Assembly (NCBI GenBank): GCA_000955785.1
Contig: JYOD01000045.1
Location: 1 to 64,000 of the forward strand
DNA length: 64,000 nucleotides
Source: Burkholderiaceae bacterium 16
GTDB lineage: Bacteria; Pseudomonadota; Gammaproteobacteria; Burkholderiales; Burkholderiaceae
Reading direction: 5' to 3'
How positions within the stretch are numbered: the stretch's first letter is position 1; each line of letters opens with the position of its first letter. Positions 34,183 to 42,766 of this stretch are shown one piece after another. The translations under genes and the position numbers were made by a program. A model generated the notes under the pieces. It worked only from the letters and a program-made list of their open reading frames with translations. It ran no database searches and was not told where the DNA came from.

Positions 34183-35178
34183 ATGGCACTCACATTTCGA
34201 ACCGCGCGAGCGGGCCTCGCCGGCGCTTTTACGGCGATGGCCCTTGGCGTTGCGGCACCAGCCGGCGCGCAACCGCCGTTTCCCACGCAGAAGCCGATCA
34301 CACTGGTCGTCCCGTTTGCGCCAGGCGGCGGCAACGACATCTTGGCGCGATTGATCGCTCCAGGAATGAGTCAGCGCCTGGGACAGACAATCGTCGTCGA
34401 GAACAAGCCCGGGGCGGGCGGCAACCTGGGCGCCGACTTTGTTGCCCACGCGCCCGCGGACGGCTACACGCTTGTCATCGCATCGAGCCAGGTGACCATG
34501 AATCCCTTCCTTGGCATGAAGGTCCCGTTCCGGATCGAGCGCGACTTCGAACCTGTCGGCCTCGTTGCATCGGTGCCCATCATGCTGGTGGCGAACAATG
34601 ATCAGCCCTTCAAGACGCTAAAGGAGTTCATTCAATACAGCCGGGCGAATCCGGGAAAACTGAGCTACAGCAGCCCTGGTACCGGAACCCCACAACATCT
34701 GGCGGGCGAGGTGTTTGCCAAGCTGAACAAGACCGAATTGCTCCATGTGCCCTATCGCGGCACGGGCCCTTCGATCACCGACCTGATGGGCGGACAGGTT
34801 CAGATCGCATTCGCCACCTTTGCGTCCGCGAACCAGTACGTCCAAGCCGGAAAGCTGCGGGCGCTGGGAATTGCCGGGAAAAAGCGCTCGGCGCTGATGC
34901 CCAATCTGCCGACATTCGTGGAAGCCGGCCTGACGGGCTATGAAGCAGACCTGTGGTACAGCCTGCTGGCGCCGGCGAAGACGCCGCGGGCGATCGTCGA
35001 CAAGTTGAATGCTGCTTTGGTGGCGGCGTTGAAGTCCCCGGACGTGGTTGAACAACTCGCCAAGCAAGGGTTCGAAGCCAAGGGTTCGACGCCGGACGAA
35101 CTCAAGGCATTTATCGGCAAGGAGCTGGCACGCTGGGAACGGATTATCAACGATAACGGCATCAAGGTGTCGCTATGA
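34183..35178 (+). CDS. Bug/TctC-type periplasmic receptor (cluster 2)
   Basis: Bug-family receptor, 331 aa. The signal peptide ends near PAGA (residue 29), followed by the start KPITLVVPFAPGGGNDILAR; LSYSSPGTGTPQHLAG and LHVPYRGTGPSITDLMGG match the ligand-binding loops. It resembles the cluster 1 receptor (both have GTGTPQHLAG-like loops), suggesting similar carboxylate ligands. No membrane partners are present. The thioesterase start overlaps its stop (ATGA). Confidence 0.86.
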   Translation: MALTFRTARAGLAGAFTAMALGVAAPAGAQPPFPTQKPITLVVPFAPGGGNDILARLIAPGMSQRLGQTIVVENKPGAGGNLGADFVAHAPADGYTLVIASSQVTMNPFLGMKVPFRIERDFEPVGLVASVPIMLVANNDQPFKTLKEFIQYSRANPGKLSYSSPGTGTPQHLAGEVFAKLNKTELLHVPYRGTGPSITDLMGGQVQIAFATFASANQYVQAGKLRALGIAGKKRSALMPNLPTFVEAGLTGYEADLWYSLLAPAKTPRAIVDKLNAALVAALKSPDVVEQLAKQGFEAKGSTPDELKAFIGKELARWERIINDNGIKVSL

Positions 35179-35597
35179 ACAGCACGCCCGCCGTTGTCCT
35201 TGCTGAGCCGGACAACCCGCTGCTGACATACCTCGGCATCCGTCTGGGCGCCCTTGAAGCCGGTCGGTGCACTTTCGAACTCGATGTCGAAGCCAGGCAT
35301 CTGAATCGGCAAGGCAGCCTGCAAGGCGGCGTGACCGCGACGCTGCTCGATGCGGCCTGCGGCTACGCCGGCCTCCAGGCCGTGGCGGACGGCCGACCTG
35401 GCAACGCGGTGACCCTCATGCTAACCATCAGCTACATCAGCAAAGTCAACGCAGGCCGCCTTCGCGCGATCGCATCGGTCACGAAGGCGGGACGGAGCGT
35501 GTATTTCTCCTCGGGGACGCTTTTGACCGAGTCCGGCGTGGTGGTGGCAACGGCGCAGGGCACGTTCAAACGATCCCTGCCAACTTCGGAGGCATAG
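35175..35597 (+). CDS. PaaI-like hotdog-fold thioesterase (cluster 2)
   Basis: Acyl-CoA thioesterase of the hotdog fold, 140 aa. The long-helix segment GSLQGGVTATLLDAACGYAG corresponds to the family HGG...LLD motif, here with Gln in place of His. SYISKVNAGRLRAIASVTKAG forms the following strands. It would hydrolyse stalled or toxic acyl-CoA intermediates. The start overlaps the Bug stop codon, so it is translationally coupled. Cluster 1 has no counterpart. Confidence 0.78.
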   Translation: MNSTPAVVLAEPDNPLLTYLGIRLGALEAGRCTFELDVEARHLNRQGSLQGGVTATLLDAACGYAGLQAVADGRPGNAVTLMLTISYISKVNAGRLRAIASVTKAGRSVYFSSGTLLTESGVVVATAQGTFKRSLPTSEA

Positions 35598-35599
35598 AT

Positions 35600-36844
35600 A
35601 TGTTGCGCAATGCTTTGGATGGGGTGACCGTTGTCGACTTCACCCAGATCGGCGCGGGGCCGACGTGCACCATGCTCTTGGCCGACATGGGTGCGCGCGT
35701 CCTCAAAGTGGAATCCCCCACGGGGGAACTGGGGCGAGGGTTGGGGCCCGCATGGATCGGCGAGGACAGTGCGCTGTTTCACGGCTTCAACCGTAATAAG
35801 CTCGGCGTGTCACTAAATCTCAAGGCGCCGGAAGGCGTCGCGGTCGCCAGGCGTCTGTTGTCAGAGGCCGATATCGTGGTGCAAAGCATGCGCCCGGGTG
35901 TGATGGAGCGGCTTGGCCTTGGCTACACGCAGCTTGCAGCGGACCATCCGTCGCTAATCTACTGCTCCATATCCGCCTACGGCCAAACCGGTCCCTATGC
36001 CGACCGCGCCGGCGTCGACGGCATCGTGCAAGCCGACTCGGGGCTGATGAGCCTGATTGGAGTGCCCGGGGGCGAGCCTTGCAAGGTCCAGGCGCCCGTG
36101 GTCGATGTCATGACCGGTTATGTGGCTTGCGTCGGCATCCTGGCCAAGCTGGCGCAGCGGGCGCGCGACGGGCGGGGCGGCCCTCTCGACATCAACCTGA
36201 TGAACTCGGCACTGGCGTTGCAGCAATCGTCGATCACCAGCTACTTCGCTGAGGGTGAGTTGCCTGTGCGGGCCGGTAGCGCGGCACCTTACTCCGCGCC
36301 AAATCAGGCTTTCGAGACAGCCGACGGCTGGATCATGGTGGCCGCCTATACGCCGGATCGCTGGCGGCGTCTTTGCGAAAGGCTTGCCCTGGAGCACTTG
36401 ACCGATGACCCCCGCTTTGCCACCTCTCCGCTGCGCGTGGCCAACCGGCTCCAGATGGTCGAGGCATTGACACGTGCCTTCAGGACACGTTCGACCGATG
36501 CATGGCTGCCGATCCTCCGGGACGCCGACATCCTGTGCGCGCGTGTCGCGACCTATGAGGATGTGATGCATCATCCGCAGGTTGCCGCCAATCGCATGAT
36601 CAGCCAGGTCGATCATGCGACGCTGGGGGCCATCCTCATGCCGGGATTCCCGATCAATAGCGCGGACGAGAACTCGCAGCCCTCGCGTCCTGCGCCGTGC
36701 TGTGGGCAGGACACGCGCGAGGTGCTTCTCGGCATGGGATACACCGGTCACGACATCGCGACCCTGCTCGATCTGGGCGCCATCCACTGCGGCGATGCAA
36801 TGCAATCTCCCGCGGGCTTTCGGTTCCAGCCGGTCGCGCGATGA
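35600..36844 (+). CDS. Class III (CaiB/BaiF) CoA-transferase (cluster 2)
   Basis: CoA-transferase of 414 aa from ATG 35600 (CGGAGG upstream). DGVTVVDFTQIGAGPTCTML begins the CoA-binding domain, the catalytic Asp is D169 in APVVDVMTG, and SAAPYSAPNQAFETADGWIM matches the family. It is the likely activation step for the imported acid. The paralogue in cluster 1 is at 4704. Its stop overlaps the nitroreductase start. Confidence 0.86.
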   Translation: MLRNALDGVTVVDFTQIGAGPTCTMLLADMGARVLKVESPTGELGRGLGPAWIGEDSALFHGFNRNKLGVSLNLKAPEGVAVARRLLSEADIVVQSMRPGVMERLGLGYTQLAADHPSLIYCSISAYGQTGPYADRAGVDGIVQADSGLMSLIGVPGGEPCKVQAPVVDVMTGYVACVGILAKLAQRARDGRGGPLDINLMNSALALQQSSITSYFAEGELPVRAGSAAPYSAPNQAFETADGWIMVAAYTPDRWRRLCERLALEHLTDDPRFATSPLRVANRLQMVEALTRAFRTRSTDAWLPILRDADILCARVATYEDVMHHPQVAANRMISQVDHATLGAILMPGFPINSADENSQPSRPAPCCGQDTREVLLGMGYTGHDIATLLDLGAIHCGDAMQSPAGFRFQPVAR

Positions 36845-37521
36845 ACTCCGCCGACGTGATTGCTGCCCTCCATACGCGACGGAGCGTGCGTGGCTTTCTT
36901 GGGACGCAGGTTTCCAGGCAGGCCGTCGAAGCCATCCTGGCCGATGCGGCACGCAGCCCCAGCGCTTCGAATACGCAGCCCTGGCGGGTGTACGTCTGCG
37001 GCGGCAATGTGCGCGATCGGCTTAGCGCCGAACTCGTCGCCTTGCACCTAGCCGGCGGTAATGATCACCGTGAGGAGTATGTCTATTACCCCCCGCTATG
37101 GCGAGAACCGTATCTGGCGCGGCGCAGGAAGGTGGGCAAGGCACTGTACGGCCTGCTCGGCATCGCCAAGGGCGATGCTACAGGCATGGCTCGTCAGTAC
37201 GCACGCAATTTCGACTTCTTTGGCGCGCCGGTAGGCCTGTTCTTTACCATCGAACGAGAGCAGGGGCAAGCCGCTTGGCTTGACCTTGGCGTGTTCCTGC
37301 ATGGCGTGATGCTGGCTTCGATCGGTCACGGCCTGGCGACTTGTCCGCAACAGGCGTTCGCCCGCTATCACAAGCTGATCCGCGCGCGACTGGGTATCCC
37401 GGAAAGCGAAGTGGTCGTGTGCGGGATGTCGCTCGGGCATCCCGATCCCGATGAACCCGCCAATCGCTTGACCACCGAGCGCGAATCGGTGGGCGAGTTT
37501 GCCTGCTTCATGGGCCTGTAG
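36841..37521 (+). CDS. Nitroreductase-family flavoprotein (cluster 2)
   Basis: FMN-dependent nitroreductase-fold protein, 226 aa from ATG 36841, overlapping the CoA-transferase stop. TRRSVRGFLGTQVS and ARSPSASNTQPWRVYV are the FMN-binding signature, and MSLGHPDPDEPANRL near the C-terminus completes it. Such enzymes reduce nitro groups, quinones or activated double bonds. Its coupling to the CoA-transferase suggests that it reduces a ring or C=C bond in the substrate pathway. No acyl-CoA dehydrogenase is encoded, so it may take that redox role. Cluster 1 lacks it. Confidence 0.8.
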   Translation: MNSADVIAALHTRRSVRGFLGTQVSRQAVEAILADAARSPSASNTQPWRVYVCGGNVRDRLSAELVALHLAGGNDHREEYVYYPPLWREPYLARRRKVGKALYGLLGIAKGDATGMARQYARNFDFFGAPVGLFFTIEREQGQAAWLDLGVFLHGVMLASIGHGLATCPQQAFARYHKLIRARLGIPESEVVVCGMSLGHPDPDEPANRLTTERESVGEFACFMGL

Positions 37522-37568
37522 GCAGCGTGCGGGCCCGGCTCAAGCCGGCCCGGCTGCCCAAGGTGATG

Positions 37569-38471
37569 TCATGCGGGCTCCAGCGGTGGAAACTGTTCCA
37601 GCATCCACTTGCGGAAGGTCGCCATGCTGGCGCTCTCCTTGCGGTGTGCCGGTGTGAGCAGGTAATACGTGAAGTCACCCATGTCGACCGTTTTCCGGAA
37701 GGGCGCTACCAACACGCCCGATTGAAGATCGGCGGCGACCAGGAAGTGCTGTGCGATGGCGAAGCCCTGGCCCTCGGCTGCCGCCGCGTAGGCCATGGCC
37801 GAGCTCTGATAGGTCATGCCGCCATGCGCATCGACTTGGCGGTCGACACCAGCCGCTTCGAGCCAGTAGCGCCAGTCGTCTGGGCGCGCGATGGAATGCA
37901 GCAAGGTCTGGTGCCGCAGGTCAGCCGGCTTTTTCACTTTGTTGCGCGTCGAAAGCAGGGAGGGACTGCAGACGGGGACCAGCACGTTGGGCACCAGGCG
38001 GTGCGCATGCACGTCACTCCAGTTGCCATCGCCAAGCCGGATCGCCCCGTCGATATCCTCCTTGCGGAAGTCGACCGGGTCGAGCGACGCGGTGAGCAGC
38101 ACCTCGATCCCTGGATTCGCTGCATGGAAACTGGAGAGCCGGGGGATCAGCCAGCGCATGGCGAAGGTTGTATAGGCGCGGACTTTGAGCTGCGTGCGTT
38201 TGGTGCGCTTGGTCAGGCGAAGGGTGGCCTCACGTATCCCGTCCATGGACCGGGTCACTGCCCGGTAATAGTCACCGCCCGCACGCGTGAGCGAAATCTG
38301 CCTGTGTCCGCGATGCAGAAGCTGAACGCCCAGCCCTTCCTCGAGTGTGCGGATCTGCCGGCTGACCGCACCCGCCGTGACGTGCAGCTCGTCCGCCGCA
38401 ACCGTGATGCTCAGGTGTCTGGCCGCCGCTTCGAAAGCGCGCAGGGCATTGAGAGGGGGAAGTGGGTCCAT
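37569..38471 (-). CDS. LysR-family regulator, GcvA-like (cluster 2)
   Basis: LysR-type regulator of 300 aa, start at 38471 (MDPLPPLNALRAFEAAARHL). The helix-turn-helix (LSITVAADELHVTAGAVSRQ) and GcvA-type effector region (YTTFAMRWLIPRLSSF) are clear; the latter resembles the regulator at 8467. It converges with the nitroreductase gene at the end of cluster 2. A palindrome 21 bp before the start codon is nearly the same as the one in the cluster 2 leader, which points to autoregulation and control of the cluster. Confidence 0.84.
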   Translation of the reverse strand: MDPLPPLNALRAFEAAARHLSITVAADELHVTAGAVSRQIRTLEEGLGVQLLHRGHRQISLTRAGGDYYRAVTRSMDGIREATLRLTKRTKRTQLKVRAYTTFAMRWLIPRLSSFHAANPGIEVLLTASLDPVDFRKEDIDGAIRLGDGNWSDVHAHRLVPNVLVPVCSPSLLSTRNKVKKPADLRHQTLLHSIARPDDWRYWLEAAGVDRQVDAHGGMTYQSSAMAYAAAAEGQGFAIAQHFLVAADLQSGVLVAPFRKTVDMGDFTYYLLTPAHRKESASMATFRKWMLEQFPPLEPA

Positions 38472-38492
38472 GGATCGGAGTTTGGCACACGG

Positions 38493-38507
38493 TTGAGATT
38501 TCCTCAA
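38493..38507. promoter_or_regulatory. Palindrome before the cluster 2 LysR gene
   Basis: TTGAGATTTCCTCAA has 5-bp arms TTGAG and CTCAA and fits the LysR T-N11-A pattern. It matches the cluster 2 leader palindrome (30922-30938) at 13 of 15 positions. The rest of the gap to 38785 holds no recognisable gene. Confidence 0.5.
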
Positions 38508-38785
38508 TTACTCGGCGTGCCTGTGCCCAGGCGCGCGCTGGGGCTATGGCCCGGGTGGGCGAGCCGGCGGCCTCGTTCTCACCGGTTTGGCGAGGGAGAG
38601 GATCTCGCTGGAGCTGATGATAACGGCGGCGATCCTCGGTGGTCACGCGCTTGCTTATGGCCTGGTCGCGGCCACGTCGGACATGCCATGCGTGCCACGA
38701 TGCAACTCCGACAGATCCAGCACGGTCCCAGGAAACCGGCCCCTTGCATACGCATTCTTGGTCTTGTCCTGCTTCCGATCTACCC

Positions 38786-39211
38786 TCAGTATTCCGACTG
38801 GCGTTTGCCCGGTTGACATCGGGCTGGGCGGCAGGGTATCCAGAGGCGCGGCGGAATGCGGTCGATCTCGGCGTTGACCCACGATTCGAGCTTCCCTTCC
38901 GCGTCCGGGCGGTGGTCGGTGACCTTGCCGTGCTTCGCCAGCACCTCTGCGTGCATGGCCTCGTGCTCGGCTTCCACGCCCGACTCCATGTACCAGCGCG
39001 CGGCGAACTTGTGAAGGGCCGCCTTCTGCTTCCCCCCGGCGTATTCAATCCCGAGCGGGCCGCCGTCGGCGGCGTCGTAGATCGAGGCCACCTTCTGCTT
39101 GGCGAGATAGACGTCGGCTTCGAGGCCATATCCGTCGTAGCCGACGAACGTCTTGATGTTCCTTAGCGTATACGCAAGGGCTGCGGCTGGGGTCGTCTTC
39201 TTCGCTGTCAT
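38786..39211 (-). CDS. Hypothetical protein
   Basis: Unrecognised 141-aa protein reading MTAKKTTPAAALAYTLRNIK. It is rich in Ala, Lys and Glu with mixed helix and strand potential (VGYDGYGLEADVYLAKQK, HAEVLAKHGKVTDHRP) and has no signal peptide or membrane segment. ATG 39211 has GGGGA 8 bp upstream; ATG 39226 (MGKQKM) is an alternative. The last residues (RLWIPCRPARC onward) look unlike the rest and may be read-through into debris. It could be phage- or plasmid-derived. It lies between the LysR gene and a truncated oxidoreductase. Confidence 0.45.
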   Translation of the reverse strand: MTAKKTTPAAALAYTLRNIKTFVGYDGYGLEADVYLAKQKVASIYDAADGGPLGIEYAGGKQKAALHKFAARWYMESGVEAEHEAMHAEVLAKHGKVTDHRPDAEGKLESWVNAEIDRIPPRLWIPCRPARCQPGKRQSEY

Positions 39212-39360
39212 CTTCTGTTTCCCCATTGGGATCGGGGGCTTTTGGTGGGGGACCTGGTTTCCGAGGGGCGCTGCATGGCTACGCCCGCCTAGTCGCAGTA
39301 AGCCTTGAACAGGCGTTTGCTCGCTTCGACCGGGAGCGACGGCGCGATGCTGGCCATTGA

Positions 39361-40416
39361 CTACATCGACGCAGACCAAGTCGTCGACGAAACCACGCTC
39401 GGTTTTCTTGCATAGACGTTCATGCACGGGCGAGAGTCACGCCGAGCCTCGCTGGCCAAATCCCCCAGGTCGGCATCGCCCTTCTCCAGGATCGCTTCCG
39501 CGCTGTCGCCGTTAAAGCCGCCGGCCGCGACGATCGGCCCCTGGAAGACCTTCCGCAGGTGCGCGGCAGCGACCGGCTCCGTGTCCTCGTGACCGACCTT
39601 GGCGTCATCGCCCTTGATGCGGGGCTCGATGACGTGGAGATAGGCGAGCCCGAACTGGTAGAGCAATTCGCCTACGCGACTGAACATGGCCATAGGATCG
39701 CTGTCGACCATGTCGTTCCACTCACCGCTCGGCGAGAGCCGCACGCCAATGCGGTCGGCACCGCGCAGTGCGGACACCGCCTCTAAGACTTCCAGCAAGA
39801 ACCGAGCCCGATTGTCTACGGCCCCCCCATAGGCATCGGTTCGCTTGTTACTGCCGTCATAGAGGAAACTGTCGAGCAAATAGCCGTTGGCGCTGTGAAT
39901 CTCGACGTCGTCGACGCCAGCATCGAAGGCCCGCTGTGCGGCGTCGCGGAAATCCTCCACAGTCTGGCGGATATCCCCCAGGTCCATGGCGCGGTGGGGA
40001 GAGACAGGTTTCCACCCGCCCTGTGTGAGCGCCATCGTATCAAAGGGAATCACAGATGGTTCTAGCGGCGGCCGGCCGCCCGTGATGTCGGTATGCGAGG
40101 TGCGTCCGCAATGCAAGATTTGCGCTACAGCCAGTCCACCTTTTGCATGGACCGCGTCCGCGATCCTGCGATAGCCATTGATATGGTTGTCGAGATAGGG
40201 CCCTGGAGCACCGAAATAACCCCGCGCCTGGATTGAGATGTTCGCGGACTCGTTGATGATGAGACCTCCGTCCGAGTCGCATTGCGCGTAGTGCTCGACC
40301 ATCATGTCGCTAACGCTGTCGTCGGGATTGGAGCGCAGCCTGGTCAACGGCGGCATGACAAGGCGATGCTTGAGAGGGATCGAGCCGATCGTGATCGGTG
40401 AGAAAAGCTTGGACAC
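39361..40416 (-). pseudogene. Old yellow enzyme family ene-reductase, 3'-truncated
   Basis: FMN-dependent NADH:flavin oxidoreductase of the NemA type. GTG 40416 follows GGAGG and begins VSKLFSPITIGSIPLKHRLV. The barrel is intact through IHSANGYLLDSFLYDGSNKR, with the His-Asn substrate pair, and up to EAILEKGDADL. There the family continues with an FG-R, NPDL and GYTDYPFY tail, but this protein switches to an unrelated 32-residue end (GDLASEARRDSRPC onward). The last FMN-contacting strand and helix are missing, so it is probably inactive. Compare intact copies at 49761 and 54585. Confidence 0.75.
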
Positions 40417-40552
40417 ATTCACCTCCAAAATATGAGACTCGGCGGTTGCTGGTCTGAAGAGCTATTTGCGTGAAAGGGCGAGCCGATGGCTTGTAGTCTA
40501 TTCACTCATTTCGGTTCGCTCCGAGAAACAAGCCAGCGCCCAGCACCTCCCA

Positions 40553-42766
40553 TCAACCGGGTGCCGTCAGACTAAAAATGGCAAACTCCGGGGTGGAGCT
40601 TAACCAGTACCGATCGATTGCCCACCCGGCCGACACGGCCAATGCGCTGAATGACTCGACGCTGAATTTGTGTGAGCTTTCGGTGTGCAGCCGTTCACCA
40701 GCCTTGAAGGCGAAGCCGTGGCCAGCAACGTGCACCAGCTGATCGATCCGGCTTACCAGATGCATCTCCACGCGCTGCAACTGCGCGTTCCATATCGCAT
40801 GGTGATCAAACGCGTCCAGATCGAAGTCGCCATGCAACTCACGGTTGATGCGAGCCAGCAGATTCTTGTTGAAGCGGGCGGTTACGCTCATCGAGTCGTC
40901 ATACGCCGCTACCAGCATCGCGGGGTCCTTGATCATGTCCACGCCGATGATCAGCTGGGCCTTTGCGCCCAGCAGGCTCCGCACTGAGCGCAGAAACCAC
41001 ATCGCCTCTTGCGGCGTGAAGTTTCCGATCGTCGAGCCGGGGAAGAACCCCACGCGTGGTGCGTCGCCAACGTGTGCTGGCAGGGCCACGGCACGGGTGA
41101 AGTCGTCGGCCAGCGGCACGACCTGAAGCGCCGGGTAATCGCGGGAGATGCGCTCGGCAGCCTGATGCAGGGCGTCGGGGCTAATGTCGATGGGCACATA
41201 CGTGCCGATCTGCGGCGCTGCATCGAGGATCAGGCGTGTCTTGTCACTGGCGCCGCTACCGAATTCGACCAGCACCGCCTCGGCTGCGATACCCGACAGT
41301 TCGTGCACCACGCTTTGGAGCAACGCTGTCTCGGCCCGCGTCACGTAGTACTCGGGCGTAATGCAGATTTCCTCGAACAGGGCCGAACCGGCCTCGTCGT
41401 AGAAGTACTTTGGCGGGGTCGTCTTCGGATGCACCGAGAGGCCAGCGATAATGTCTGCCTCGAACCCATCGGTTTCCACGTCTGCCTTTGGCCCGGGCTC
41501 CAGATCGCGCGCAAGGCGCAGCCCGGAAAACATCCAGCGCTGCCCGGGGCGGAAGAAATTCCGGTAACTGTGTCGCGCGTGGCCTGGCGATGTGACGCTC
41601 GCGCCGCCGCGCAGCACCATCTGCCCGACCATGAACTTGCCGTTGTACTCGCCGACTGCATTGGCCGATGCGCGAAACCCTGGGTACGCACCATACGCGC
41701 TTTGCGTCCATTGCCACGCGACATCCTCGGCCTGCTCAAGCAGACCCACAACTGCTGCGGCTTCCCACTCGGCCTCGGTCGGCAGCCGTGCGCCGGCCCA
41801 ATTGGCGAAAGCGACCGCTTCGTAATAGCTTATGTGTGTGACAGCGGCGTCGGGCTCGATGCCACGAAGGCCGCCGAGCGTTATCGCTCGCCAATCCGTG
41901 CCGTTTGCTGCGCGCTCCCAGTAAAGGGGAGCTTCCCACTGCTCAGCTTGAACTAGCGCCCAGCCATCGGACAGCCATAGAGCAGCGCGGGTGTACCCGC
42001 CGTCGTTCATGAACCGTAGCCACTGGCGATTCGTGACCAGGCGATCACCGATTTCGAATGGCTCGATCCACGTTTTATGGCGAGGCCGTTCGTTGTCGAA
42101 CGCGAACTTTGACGCGTCGTCACCAAGATCGCGCAAGCCGCCGGCATGGAACCTGAATCGGCCCGGGCGGCCGGATTCGTCCGCAGGCCAATCGGCCTGA
42201 TATGCGGGTTTAAGTGGCGACTGCGCGAACAGGTGAAGGACATCCATTAGCAGCAGTTCCTGATGCTGCTCTTCATGCGCGATTCCGAGCAGGACGAGCG
42301 GCTCGAGATCAGACGCCGGCTCTGCAGCCAACAGCCTGGCCATGTGCGTATCGACGTGCCGCCGATACCCATCGATCTGCTGGCTGGTCGGGCGCGTCAG
42401 CAGCCCTCTGTGCCGCCGGGGCTGGCGCGGACCCAATGCCTCGTAGTAGGAGTTGAAGAGGTACGCATAGCTTGGATCGAACACCTCGTAACCAGGCAGG
42501 TGTTCGACGAGCACAAAGGTCTCGAAGAACCAGGTGGTATGCGCAAGATGCCACTTCACCGGACTCGCGTCTGGCATCGACTGGGCCACCCTGTCCTCGT
42601 CCCCGAGCGGTGCGACGAGACGGTCGGTATAGGCACGAACGCGCCTGAAGCGCGCCCGCAAATCTGCAGAGGCGCCCGCGACCGATCGCTTGAACGTCTC
42701 CCCAAACTCGGACGGGTAGACGCGTGCTTCTCTGGAAGAGTTGTTCTGGCTCATGCTTTTGTTCAC
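40553..42766 (-). CDS. EgtB-EgtD fusion (ergothioneine biosynthesis)
   Basis: Bifunctional protein of 737 aa. Residues about 40-190 are a DinB-like domain with iron-binding H76 (WHLAHTTWF) and H164/H168 (HEEQHQE). Residues about 205-425 are a formylglycine-generating-enzyme-like domain ending MFSGLRLARDL. Together they form hercynylcysteine sulfoxide synthase (EgtB). Residues about 435-737 are a histidine N-alpha-methyltransferase (EgtD) with FGSGASDKT (502-510) and FFPGSTIGNF (574-583). It would make hercynine and then its sulfoxide conjugate. Fungal Egt1 has the domains in the opposite order. The GTG start overlaps the upstream stop; ATG 42754 is an alternative. Confidence 0.87.
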   Translation of the reverse strand: MNKSMSQNNSSREARVYPSEFGETFKRSVAGASADLRARFRRVRAYTDRLVAPLGDEDRVAQSMPDASPVKWHLAHTTWFFETFVLVEHLPGYEVFDPSYAYLFNSYYEALGPRQPRRHRGLLTRPTSQQIDGYRRHVDTHMARLLAAEPASDLEPLVLLGIAHEEQHQELLLMDVLHLFAQSPLKPAYQADWPADESGRPGRFRFHAGGLRDLGDDASKFAFDNERPRHKTWIEPFEIGDRLVTNRQWLRFMNDGGYTRAALWLSDGWALVQAEQWEAPLYWERAANGTDWRAITLGGLRGIEPDAAVTHISYYEAVAFANWAGARLPTEAEWEAAAVVGLLEQAEDVAWQWTQSAYGAYPGFRASANAVGEYNGKFMVGQMVLRGGASVTSPGHARHSYRNFFRPGQRWMFSGLRLARDLEPGPKADVETDGFEADIIAGLSVHPKTTPPKYFYDEAGSALFEEICITPEYYVTRAETALLQSVVHELSGIAAEAVLVEFGSGASDKTRLILDAAPQIGTYVPIDISPDALHQAAERISRDYPALQVVPLADDFTRAVALPAHVGDAPRVGFFPGSTIGNFTPQEAMWFLRSVRSLLGAKAQLIIGVDMIKDPAMLVAAYDDSMSVTARFNKNLLARINRELHGDFDLDAFDHHAIWNAQLQRVEMHLVSRIDQLVHVAGHGFAFKAGERLHTESSHKFSVESFSALAVSAGWAIDRYWLSSTPEFAIFSLTAPG

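Noticed and set aside
40553..42766. OvoA (ovothiol synthase) instead of EgtB-EgtD
   Set aside because: OvoA also has DinB, FGE and methyltransferase parts, but the C-terminal domain here has the EgtD-type GSGASDKT and PGSTIGNF motifs; the ergothioneine call is preferred, though only an assay would settle it.
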